Positions 1 to 8,900 of a DNA stretch of 64,000 bases are shown piece by piece. The position numbers and the translations under genes are program-made. Position 1 is the stretch's first letter; the number at the start of each line of letters is the position of its first letter. The DNA lies in NCBI GenBank assembly GCA_026708965.1, contig JAPOTY010000047.1, positions 55,021 to 119,020 on the forward strand, read 5' to 3'. The notes under the pieces are model-generated. The model saw only the letters and a list, made by a program, of their open reading frames with translations, had not been told where the DNA came from and did not search any database. This DNA comes from Gammaproteobacteria bacterium (GTDB lineage: Bacteria > Pseudomonadota > Gammaproteobacteria > Steroidobacterales > Foliamicaceae).

Positions 1-2089
1 CGCCGCCATCGGCGCGCGCGGCCACCATAAAGCCGCTGTTCCCGTTCGCGCCGTTCTTGAGGGCCTGCGCGTGCCACACAATCTCGTCGTCGCGGAACAG
101 CCAGAAGTAGTCTTCCGCGAAGCGGACCCATAGAGCGCGCGCCTCGTCCTCCGCCATCCCCCGAGCGCCCAGTTCGAGCAGGGCGGCGCGCTCGCGGGCC
201 GCCAGCAGTTCCCCGGCACCGCCGGAGCGCTCGATATTCATGCGCAGGGCCCTCTCCGTTTGGCGGTAGAGATCCTCGAACAGGCGCGCCTTCCAGACGG
301 TCCAGAGGCTTGGATTGGTGCCGCGCACATCCGCCACCGTCAGCAGATAGAGGTGGTCGAGATGGACCTTGTCGCCCACCAGGCCGGCAAATTCCGCCAC
401 CACCGCCGGGTCGTACACATCCTTCTTCTGGGCGGTTGTCGATAGGGCGAGATGGTGGCGCACCAGCCAGGCCGCCAGCGCCGCGTCGCGGGGGGGCAGG
501 CCGTGGTCCAGCGCAAATCGTTCGGCATCGGCGGCGCCGAGCTCCGAGTGGTCCCCGCCGCGCCCCTTGGCGATATCGTGATAAAGACCTGCCACGTAGA
601 GCGGAAGCGGATCTTCGATGCCCTGCATGATTTCGCTCAGCCGGGCATCGTGGCCGCCTGCGTCGGCAATGCCGAAGCGGCGCAGGTTGCGGACAACCCG
701 CAGGCTGTGCGCATCCACCGTGTAGCTGTGAAAGAGGTCGTACTGCATTCGCCCGGTAATTTGGCCGAATTCCGGGATGTACGCGCCCAGAATGCCATAG
801 CGGCTCATGGCCTCAAGCTGGCTGGGCGCGTCGGGCGGCGCTGCCAGGATCTTCAGGAACAAGCGGCGGATTCTCGGGTCGGCGCGGAAGCGGTCATCGA
901 TCCGCGGCGCGCTTTCGATCAGGCCCTCCACCAGCCCGGCGCTGAACCCGCGGATATCCGGTTGGCGCTGGCGCAGCAGAAACGGCTCAAGGACCGCCTG
1001 GGGCGAAGCCTCGAACAGGCCCGCGCGCCTGGGATGAAGGTAGCCGTTGCGCAACACGAAGCGCGCGTTGAGCCTGCGGGCGCTGCCGCGCGCGGGCGCA
1101 ATGAGTTCTCCCAGCCGCCGGGTGGCGATTTCGGTGAACAGCGAGACGCTGCGCGTGGTGCGGTAATAGCGCTGCATAAACTGCTCCACGGCGCGGTTCC
1201 CCGTGCGGTCGTGGTAGCCGAAGGCTGCGGCGAGCTGCTTTTGGTGGTCGAACAGCAGCTGGTCCTCCATGCGGCCGGCTTGAAGATGCAGCGCAAAGCG
1301 GACCCTCGACAGGAACTCCCGCGCCGCGCGCAGTTCCTGGAGTTTTTCCGCAGCGATCAGCCGGTGTTCCAGCAGCGTTTCCAGCGATGCCCGCCCGAAA
1401 CGCCTGAGCGTGATCCAGTTGACCGTGTGCAGGCTCCTGAGTCCGCCCGGCCCATTCTTGACATCCGGTTCCAAGTTGGATGCCGTGTCGCCGTGCTCGC
1501 GCCGCCTTTCAGCCTGTTCGCCCACCTTGGTGCGGAAAAACTGGCCGGCAGGCCACACGCTGCGGGCATTGATCGCCTTGTCCAGTTTCCCGAACAGGTG
1601 TTCGGAACCGGTCACGAGGCGCGCTTCCATCAGCGCGGTCATGATCGTGATATCGGCGCGCGCCCGGTCGCGCGATTCCGCCACGGTGCGGGCGCCATGG
1701 CCCAGCATCAGTCCCGCATCCCAGAGAAAGGCCAGGAATTCGCCCACCTCGGCGCGCGCGCCTTGCGAATACCCCTGCGGCAGCAGCACCAGCACATCCA
1801 CATCCGAAGCCGGATACATTTCCGCGCGGCCGTATCCCCCCACCGCAAGCAGCGCCGCGCCGCGCAGCGCTGGCCCGGCATGCAGCCGCCAAGCTTCGCG
1901 CAGCAGCTCGTCGAGCAGGTCCGAGCGCAGCCTCAGCAATTCCTCCGCGCTTTTTTCCCCTTGCTCAAAGCAGTGCCGCACCTGCTTTCCATGTGCTTTG
2001 ATGCGGGTGCGCCAGGCGCTTAGGCCGGCTTGCCGCCGTTCCGCGGCGGTCGCTGTGTCCTCTGTCGGAACTGCGCGCTCAGGGCTCAA
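1..2089 (-). CDS. glnD: Bifunctional uridylyltransferase/uridylyl-removing enzyme GlnD (3' end outside window)
   Basis: GlnD senses glutamine and adds UMP to, or removes it from, PII proteins, so controlling nitrogen assimilation. The reading frame is absent from the ORF track because its stop lies beyond base 1; I translated it by hand. It shows the nucleotidyltransferase motif GGYGRAEMYPASDVDVL near residue 80 and the HD-domain motif LYHDIAKGRGGDHSELG near residue 500. About 696 codons are present. The family is usually close to 880-900 residues, so the C-terminal ACT region is outside the window. The start is taken as a TTG overlapping the last codons of map by 11 bases; no ATG or GTG precedes the conserved part. 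The order map-glnD opposite rpsB-tsf is typical of gammaproteobacteria. A 7-G run lies inside the gene. The long plus-strand ORF over this region is a shadow. Confidence 0.93.
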   Translation of the reverse strand, partial: MSPERAVPTEDTATAAERRQAGLSAWRTRIKAHGKQVRHCFEQGEKSAEELLRLRSDLLDELLREAWRLHAGPALRGAALLAVGGYGRAEMYPASDVDVLVLLPQGYSQGARAEVGEFLAFLWDAGLMLGHGARTVAESRDRARADITIMTALMEARLVTGSEHLFGKLDKAINARSVWPAGQFFRTKVGEQAERRREHGDTASNLEPDVKNGPGGLRSLHTVNWITLRRFGRASLETLLEHRLIAAEKLQELRAAREFLSRVRFALHLQAGRMEDQLLFDHQKQLAAAFGYHDRTGNRAVEQFMQRYYRTTRSVSLFTEIATRRLGELIAPARGSARRLNARFVLRNGYLHPRRAGLFEASPQAVLEPFLLRQRQPDIRGFSAGLVEGLIESAPRIDDRFRADPRIRRLFLKILAAPPDAPSQLEAMSRYGILGAYIPEFGQITGRMQYDLFHSYTVDAHSLRVVRNLRRFGIADAGGHDARLSEIMQGIEDPLPLYVAGLYHDIAKGRGGDHSELGAADAERFALDHGLPPRDAALAAWLVRHHLALSTTAQKKDVYDPAVVAEFAGLVGDKVHLDHLYLLTVADVRGTNPSLWTVWKARLFEDLYRQTERALRMNIERSGGAGELLAARERAALLELGARGMAEDEARALWVRFAEDYFWLFRDDEIVWHAQALKNGANGNSGFMVAARADGG

Positions 2090-2849
2090 GCGGGCCCGCT
2101 CCCAAAGTGAGGACCTCGTAGCCGCCGGCGGTGACCAGCACGGTGTGCTCCCACTGCGCCGACAGCTTTTTATCCCGGGTCACGACCGTCCAGCCGTCGG
2201 GCAGCAGGCGGGTTTCCGCCCGCCCCTCGTTAAGCATCGGCTCCACGGTCATCGCCATTCCCTCGCGCAGGGTCATGCCGGTGCCGGGTTCCCCGTAGTG
2301 CAGAACATTGGGCGGCTCGTGGAACCCGCGGCCTATGCCGTGGCCGCAGTATTCGCGCACCACGCTCAAGCCCTGCGATTCCGCCAGCGTTTGGATGGCG
2401 TGGCCCACATCGCCCAGCTGCTTGCCGGGGGCAATCTCGCGGATTCCCGCCCACATGGCCTCGAACGTGATCCGGGCCAGGCGCTGCGCCTTGATGCGCG
2501 GCTGGCCCACATGGAAGATCCGGCTGGTGTCCCCATGGAAGCCGTCCTTGATGACGGTGATATCGATATTGAGCATGTCGCCGTTTTTAAGCCGCCGCTT
2601 GCCGGGAATCCCGTGGCACACAACGTGGTTCGGGGAGGTGCAGATCGAGCGGGGGAAGCCGCGGTAGTTGAGCGGCGCCGGCACGGCCTTTTGCTGTTCG
2701 GTAATGTAATCGTGGCAGATCCGGTCCAGCTCCCCGGTGCTGATTCCGGGGCGCACATGGGCTTCGATCATGTCCAGCACTTCGGCCGCAAGCCGTCCCG
2801 CAACGCGCATGCGCTGCTGTTCCTCGGCTGATTTGATGGTGACTCGCAT
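2079..2849 (-). CDS. map: Methionine aminopeptidase type I
   Basis: Removes the initiator methionine from nascent proteins in the cytoplasm, using two metal ions. The 256-residue product has the usual type I length, and the metal-ligand regions are all recognisable: a D-I-D segment in GDMLNIDITVIKDG, then GDTSRIF, the YCGHGIGRGFHE histidine region, the TVEPMLNEG glutamate and the final WEHTVLVT glutamate. The N-terminus MRVTIKSAEEQQRMRVAGRL fits the family start. It is transcribed away from rpsB, with glnD directly downstream and overlapping. The roughly 300-base gap to rpsB carries a hairpin element and must contain the divergent promoters. Confidence 0.97.
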   Translation of the reverse strand: MRVTIKSAEEQQRMRVAGRLAAEVLDMIEAHVRPGISTGELDRICHDYITEQQKAVPAPLNYRGFPRSICTSPNHVVCHGIPGKRRLKNGDMLNIDITVIKDGFHGDTSRIFHVGQPRIKAQRLARITFEAMWAGIREIAPGKQLGDVGHAIQTLAESQGLSVVREYCGHGIGRGFHEPPNVLHYGEPGTGMTLREGMAMTVEPMLNEGRAETRLLPDGWTVVTRDKKLSAQWEHTVLVTAGGYEVLTLGAGPLEP

Positions 2850-2916
2850 GAGGCTCGACGCTCGTTTTCGGTAATAGTAGCGCGCAAGCCGCCCTGCCCG
2901 GAACCCGCCTGCGGAT

Positions 2917-3024
2917 GCCTTTTGCGGATGCCCCGTCTCGCGGAGCGTCGGCGGCAGGACAGCCGCCGCCGAGCCCTAGGGATGGGTTTATGCGTCTCCG
3001 CGAGACGGGGCATCCGCAAAAGGC
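2917..3024. repeat. Intergenic long-hairpin element, copy A
   Basis: Two 29-base arms (beginning GCCTTTTGCGGATGCC and ending in its reverse complement) are perfectly complementary and enclose a 50-base centre. The centre holds a smaller stem (TCGGCGGC / GCCGCCGA) followed by the conserved core GGATGGGTTTATGCGTCTC. The same core with a different stem recurs at copies B and C in this window. It lies between the divergent genes map and rpsB, so it could act as a transcript-end hairpin or simply be a non-autonomous repeat. No transposase lies nearby. Confidence 0.85.
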
Positions 3025-3166
3025 GGACCTGCCGCAGGTGCAGCGCCAATGCCCGATGTTATAGAATTGCGCGCTCGCTTCGAGGAGCGTTGGCGGCTGG
3101 CATTCGGCCCCTGCGGCTGCCCCGCGGCTAACCGGGGCGTTTTTGAGATTCTTGAGGAGCAGACGA

Positions 3167-4390
3167 TTGGCGGATATCACCGTGCGTGACATGTTGGATG
3201 CGGGCGTGCATTTCGGGCACCGGGCAAGGCATTGGAACCCGAAAATGGCGCCTTTCATCTATGGCGAACGCAACCAGCTTCATATTATCGACTTGGAGCA
3301 GACAGTCCCGCTCTACAGGAAAACCTGCGACTTCGTGCGATCGGTGGCCGCGCAGCGCGGCACCGTGCTGTTCGTGGGAACCAAGCGCGCCGCGCAGCAT
3401 GCCATACGCAACGAGGCCACGCGCTGCGGCATGCCGTACGTCAGCCACCGGTGGCTGGGCGGCACGCTCACCAACCTCAAGACGATCAAGAAATCGATTG
3501 CTCGGCTGGAAGAGCTTGAGGCGCTCGATGAGGACGCGACCCGGGAGCGCTTCACCAAAAAGGAAGTGCTGGGGCTGAAGCGCGAGCGGGAAAAGCTGCT
3601 GCGCTCGCTGGGCGGAATCCGCGATATGGATTCCCTGCCGGATGCGGTTTTCATTATCGATCTGGAGCACGAGCGCATCGCGCTCAACGAAGCCAGGAAA
3701 CTCGGCATTCCGGTGGCCGCGGTGGTCGATACCAATTGTTCGCCGCAGGATGTGGACTACATGATTCCCGGCAACGACGACGCGATCCGGGCGGCCGAGC
3801 TCTACGCCCGCGGCATCGCCGACGCCATCATGAAGGGCCGCGAGGAAATGCCGGAAATCTCGCTGGGCGAGGATGAGTTCGTGGAGTTGGACGAGTCCGG
3901 GAAACCGATCGCCAGGAGCGACCGGCGCCGCTCCCGGTCCAGCGCGCCTTCACGATTGCGCGGCGTGTCCAGGCGGATGCCGCGGCGCACCGCGGCGGTT
4001 GCCAGGGAGCGCGAGGACCGCGATTCCAAGTCGGATGAATCTAGGCCGGATGAAGCCATGCCTGTTGCCGCGCCGCCGGTCGAGGCTGCATCCGCTCCGC
4101 CCGCCGCCGAAGAGGCATCCGCTCCGCCCGCCGGGGAAACGGCCCCGGACGCGCCTGCCGCTGATGCCGCGCCCGCTTCTGAAGCCGCGCCTGAGGTGCC
4201 GGCGCCTTCTGATTCAGGAGCCGAGCCCGAACCTGCCTCCGCCGCGCCTGCGAGCGAAGCGCCTGCTCCCGAACCCGCGCCGGACGAAGGCGCGGCGGTC
4301 GTGCCGGATGCCGAGCAAGCCGCCGAGGCGGCCGCTGCGGTCGAGCCAGCCCCTGCGGCTGAGTCGGCCTCCAAGTCCAAGGAGGATTAA
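3167..4390 (+). CDS. rpsB: 30S ribosomal protein S2 with long C-terminal extension
   Basis: Component of the small ribosomal subunit. The start is set at a TTG preceded by GAGGAG at 7 bases, giving [18 protein letters not shown], which is the standard S2 N-terminus; the ORF-track start upstream adds eight non-conserved residues. The S2 fold runs to about residue 240, where Escherichia coli S2 ends. About 165 further residues follow: first a basic Arg/Ser-rich patch ([16 protein letters not shown]), then a strongly acidic Ala/Pro/Glu low-complexity tail ending in SKSKED. The tail is unusual. tsf follows after 3 bases, and its ribosome-binding site (GGAGG) lies in the last rpsB codons. A TATAGAAT-like -10 sits near 3060-3067, just after the hairpin element. 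Confidence 0.96.
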   Translation: MADITVRDMLDAGVHFGHRARHWNPKMAPFIYGERNQLHIIDLEQTVPLYRKTCDFVRSVAAQRGTVLFVGTKRAAQHAIRNEATRCGMPYVSHRWLGGTLTNLKTIKKSIARLEELEALDEDATRERFTKKEVLGLKREREKLLRSLGGIRDMDSLPDAVFIIDLEHERIALNEARKLGIPVAAVVDTNCSPQDVDYMIPGNDDAIRAAELYARGIADAIMKGREEMPEISLGEDEFVELDESGKPIARSDRRRSRSSAPSRLRGVSRRMPRRTAAVAREREDRDSKSDESRPDEAMPVAAPPVEAASAPPAAEEASAPPAGETAPDAPAADAAPASEAAPEVPAPSDSGAEPEPASAAPASEAPAPEPAPDEGAAVVPDAEQAAEAAAAVEPAPAAESASKSKED

Positions 4391-4393
4391 GGC

Positions 4394-5266
4394 GTGGCCA
4401 TTACCGCCGCCGAAGTCAAAGCCCTGCGCGAAGCGACGGGCGCAGGCATGATGGACTGCAAGCGCGCGCTCACCGAAACCAACGGCGATGCCGAGGCGGC
4501 CCGCAACCTGTTGCGCATGAAAGGCGCCGCAGCCGCTGAAAAGAAAGCCGGCCGCGCCGCTGCGGAAGGCGTGATCGCCGTGGTCGAGGGGCCCGGCGCT
4601 GTGGCCATGGCCGAAGTCAACTGCGAGACCGACTTTGTGGCCCGTCGCCAGGAATTCCAGGATTACGCCTCCTCGGTGGCCCGTATTGTCCTTGAGAAGG
4701 ATCCCGCCGATCTCGATGCGCTGCTGGCCTTGCAGGTGAATGGGCAGTCGCTGGAGCAGACGCGCCAAGAGGCCGTGGCCCGGATCGGCGAGAACATCAC
4801 GCTGCGCCGTTTTCAGCGCCTTGCGCCGCAGGGCGCTGCGGTGAGCTACGTCCACAACGACCGCATCGGGGTGATCGTGGACCTCGAAGGCGGCGATGCC
4901 GAACTGGGCAAGAATATCGCCATGCATGTGGCGGCCATGCGCCCCCAGCATGTGGCTCCCAACGATGTGCCCGCCGAAGTGGTGGAGCGCGAGCGCGCCT
5001 TTCTCGCCGGCCAAGCCGCCAGTTCCGGCAAGCCGCCGCAAATCGTGGAGCGGATGGTGGAAGGCCGTTTGCGCAAGTTCCTAAGCGGCATCTGCCTCAC
5101 CGGACAGGTGTATGTGCGCGACAGCGATCTCACGGTGGGCAAGCTGTTGGCTTCCCAAAAGGCCCGCGTACACGCCTTCGTGCGATTCGAGGTCGGCGAG
5201 GGCATCGAGCGTCCGACCAGCGACCTCGCCGAAGAGGTGGAAGCCCAGCTCCGCGAACACCGCTGA
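4394..5266 (+). CDS. tsf: Translation elongation factor Ts
   Basis: Guanine nucleotide exchange factor for EF-Tu. The 290-residue product starts at GTG with AITAAEVKALREATGAGMMD, the family's N-terminal UBA-like segment, followed by the EF-Tu-contacting motif TDFVAR within EVNCETDFVAR. Length is normal. It is coupled to rpsB. In most relatives pyrH follows directly; here about 6.7 kb of accessory sequence lies between. Confidence 0.97.
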   Translation: MAITAAEVKALREATGAGMMDCKRALTETNGDAEAARNLLRMKGAAAAEKKAGRAAAEGVIAVVEGPGAVAMAEVNCETDFVARRQEFQDYASSVARIVLEKDPADLDALLALQVNGQSLEQTRQEAVARIGENITLRRFQRLAPQGAAVSYVHNDRIGVIVDLEGGDAELGKNIAMHVAAMRPQHVAPNDVPAEVVERERAFLAGQAASSGKPPQIVERMVEGRLRKFLSGICLTGQVYVRDSDLTVGKLLASQKARVHAFVRFEVGEGIERPTSDLAEEVEAQLREHR

Positions 5267-5285
5267 TCCTTCGGCGGCACGGGCC

Positions 5286-5963
5286 ATGGTGAAACCTGCC
5301 AAGGTTACCAAGTGGGCTTTCGGCGTATGCGCCGTGCTGGCTGTGGTCATTATCGCGGTCGTGACCGGCTCAATGGATCGCGGCGGCGTGGAAAACCCTG
5401 TTCAAGCTCCAGACCCATCGCCTCAAAACCGGTCATCGGAAGATTCGGCCTTGCTCTCCAAACCCCCGCAATCTGAAATTCCAGCCGACTCTTCGATGGC
5501 CCTGAACCGGTTCGCCGACGGCGCCCAACCCGGCTGGACCGTGGTCAACCAAGGTGCGGTCGAGGCGGAACGGCTGCCGCCGCGCCAAGACACGTACACC
5601 GATGCGAGGCTGGTCAGCTTGGCTGGCGACTGGGGGAGCTGGGGGCCGGGGGCGCGCGTTATTTTCGATATCCCCCACACCGGCCGGAGTATTGAATCGG
5701 TGATTGAGCGGGTCGAGAGCGGGCTTGCCGGAAACATCTCCTACATCGGCCGCGTTGACCGCGACGATATCCTGCAAAGGATTATCGTGACCGTGGGCGC
5801 GCGCAACGCCTTCGCCTTCATCGCTTCTGACCAAGGCAGCTTCGAGATGGTGGGCAACCGCGAGTTCGGCTGGCTGATGTCCACGGCCGGCATGGAACAG
5901 CATGTGGACTACAGCAAACCCGACTACTACATCCCTGGATACAGCCTGCCGGACGGCTCATGA
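5286..5963 (+). CDS. Hypothetical membrane-anchored or secreted protein
   Basis: Not recognised as a named family. The chosen ATG gives 225 residues: a short basic N-terminus (MVKPAKVTKWAF), one hydrophobic segment (about residues 12-30, likely signal anchor), a Pro/Ser-rich linker and a compact C-terminal domain of about 130 residues rich in beta-type sequence (for example RIIVTVGARNAFAFIASD). The track ORF begins upstream inside tsf; that part is shadow. The stop overlaps an ATG (ATGA) that would start the giant protein if the following C tract were one base longer, which points to a two-gene unit inserted between tsf and pyrH. The function is unknown; an accessory role for the downstream secreted protein is only an inference. 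Confidence 0.7.
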   Translation: MVKPAKVTKWAFGVCAVLAVVIIAVVTGSMDRGGVENPVQAPDPSPQNRSSEDSALLSKPPQSEIPADSSMALNRFADGAQPGWTVVNQGAVEAERLPPRQDTYTDARLVSLAGDWGSWGPGARVIFDIPHTGRSIESVIERVESGLAGNISYIGRVDRDDILQRIIVTVGARNAFAFIASDQGSFEMVGNREFGWLMSTAGMEQHVDYSKPDYYIPGYSLPDGS

Positions 5964-8900
5964 TCCTGCATCGCCCCCCCCCCCTCTTAAGCGGCAACGG
6001 AGCGAATCGTTTCTGAATTTCGGCGCCGTTATCCCTGTCGTTATGGCATTCGCCTTCGCGGCGGTGTTTTTCCCGCCGAAAGCATCCGCCAACGGCGACA
6101 ATCTCTATCTTGAATGTCCTTGCAGTATCGAGGGCGACGGCTCAGCGCTCAAAGTCAGATTTGGCATTCGAAGCTTTCGCGCCACGGACAGCGGTCCGGC
6201 AAGTATCGCGGTTCGTGCTTCGGAGACAGCGGAGGGCGGCGGACTTGAGGTCGCCACAAGGATCGTCAGGCAGTCGGTTCCGGCGGGAGCGAGATTAACC
6301 GGGATCTCCGTGCGACTACAGCTTGTAAATCCCCTCCCCTCCGGTCTTCAGAACCTCTTTCTTGAACTGACAGAAGAACCGGTCGCCGGTTCTGGGCTGT
6401 ACCAAGATGAGGTCAGAATGGCAACCAGGGTTGATCTGACCGAGCGGTTCGACATTGGCGATCTGGATTATCTTAAGGACACGGACGGAGACGGCGTGGG
6501 CGATGTTAACGAGCGCGCCGAAGGAACCGATCCGGACGACCCCGATTCGATGCCCGGCGCGTCCACAATCGACATGCTCGCCTTGTACAGCCAAGGATTC
6601 CCGGACCTTTTCGATGGCGATCCCACAACGCACATTCAACATCTGACAACACTGGCGAACGTCATGTACGAAGACAACGGGCTGGCTATTCGGCTTCGTC
6701 CCGTGGGCGCGGCGCAGTTGGAAGTCGATGAGCATGACGAATGGGCACGCCCCGAAGAGGCGGCTCTCAGCGAGCAGGTGCAATTGCACGGTTCGGACCT
6801 GACAGTGCTTTTTCGTCCATCGGCGCCCAATGCCGGAACCTGCGGCTGGTCTTTCCTAGGAGGGTGGGGCGCTCGCGGGAGGCTATCCCGGGAACAGGCG
6901 CTAAAAAATCTTTCAACCGTCATGGGCATTTGCGGCGCCGACACGCTTGCCCACGAATTGGGGCACGCCCTAGGGTTGGGCCACTCGTTATGGCAGAACG
7001 AGATTGGCACCTGGCGCTGGTCGAGGGGACACGCGGTTGAGGACGACTTCAGCACCATCATGAGCTATGGCCGCGGCGGTCGTGGACTCGAAGCATTCTC
7101 GGATCCGGACGCGGTCTGCCGCGGCGAGCAGGAAACCGACAGGCCCTGCGGCGAACAGAGGGAAGCGGTTGCAGGCGCCGACGCGGCGGCGAGCCTCGAC
7201 GCGGTGCGCTTTCAGGCCGCGGCGTTTCAGGAAGGATTTCCCGACACCGACGGCGACGGCTTCGTGGATCCGGCGGACGAGCTGCCGCGGGACGATAGCG
7301 ACTGGCTCGACACCGACCGGGACGGGGTGGGCAATCGTGCCGACACGGATGACGATGGCGACGGCATTGAGGACGAACTCGATGCCTTTCCGCTCGATGC
7401 GGCGGAAACCACGGACACCGATGGCGATGGCGTGGGCGACAACGCCGATACGGACGACGATGGCGACGGCGTTGAGGACACGCTCGACGCCTTTCCTCTC
7501 GATGCGGCGGAAACCGCGGATTCCGACGGCGATGGGGTGGGCGACAACGCCGATGCGTTCCCGAATAATCCCAATGAGTCGATGGATACCGATGGCGATG
7601 GGGTGGGCAACAACTCCGACACCGATGACGATGGCGACGGAGTCATCGATCAGCGAGATGCCTTTCCCTTCAACGCCGGGGAAAGCGCGGATTCTGACGG
7701 CGACGGGGTTGGCGACAATGCTGACGCGTTCCCGCAAGATCCGTTGGAAACGATGGACACAGACGGCGATGGGATCGGCGACAACGCTGACAAGCTTCCG
7801 AACGATCCGAACGAATGGTCCGACTTGGATGGCGACGGGGTCGGCGATAACTCCGATGGCGATATCGATGGGGACGGCTTGGTGAACGCGGACGACCCGC
7901 GACCGCTCGTTTTCGATACCGATCCGGATAAGCCGGCGGTGGCTTCGTACGCGTTTTTAGCCGAATCTCCCGGCCAACTTAAAGTTTTGCATGCGGCTGG
8001 CGGCGAGGATGGACGAGTGGTGATCGGCGCGCCGTTCGAAGATTCATGGCGTGGTGCCGTCTATGTGGTCGCCGCCGCCGATTTCGACGCTATCGATGCT
8101 CTGGACGGCAGCGTGGATCGCGAGATCCACCTCGCCAATGTGGCGCGAGGCGCCGCTTCATGGAAGTTGCTCGGAGAAGAAAGTGACGATTCTGCCGGTT
8201 TGAGCGCGGACTCCGCGGGCGACATGGACGGCGATGGCTTGGCGGACTTTCTCGTTGGCGCGTCCGGCGTCTCTGATCATGAAGCGTACAAATGGGGTAG
8301 CGGGGCGGTCTATTTTGTCTCCGGCGCAAATCTTGCGTCGGCGGACGCGGCCGACGGAACGGTCGATGGGAACGTGTCCTTGGGGCAAATCGCCGCGCAG
8401 CCGCGTTCCTGGAAAATCGCGGGTGAATTTTCATACACAAGTTTGGGTTATAGCGTTGCGGCCGATAACTTGTACGGCGACGGCAAAGCCGAACTGGTGC
8501 TCGGCGCGCCGGATGCAGGGCAGAGCGAGGAGCCCGGCGGCAATGCCTATGTCATAGCGCTGGAAGACCTCCCTGCGGCAGATGCCGCCGATGGCGCAGC
8601 GGACGGCATCGTCCGGGTTGATCAAGCCGTGGGGCAGCCCGCCTCATACCGGCTGAAGGGTGCTGCCGACAATGCCCGTGTCGGGGAAAATGTGGGGATC
8701 GTCGGCGATCTGGGCGGCGACGGTCTAACCGATATCGGAATCAGCGCCCCGCGCGCCAAGGATGATGATCAGGAAGCGGTCGGCACTGTCCACCTGGTCT
8801 CCGCTGGCGGGTTGGCATCCGCCGATGCCGCCGATGGCCAAGCCGACGGCATCGTGCAGTTGAAGGATGCCGCTGGCCAGCCGGGTTTCTGGAATATAAC

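Noticed and set aside
452-2023. 523-residue plus-strand ORF
   Set aside because: It is antisense to glnD, whose conserved motifs are clear on the minus strand; the plus-strand product has no recognisable domain. Long antisense ORFs are expected at this GC content.
7246-7900. Tandem GATGGCGATGGC-like DNA as a CRISPR or satellite array
   Set aside because: The repeats are in frame and encode thrombospondin type-3 calcium-binding units; spacers are not unique.
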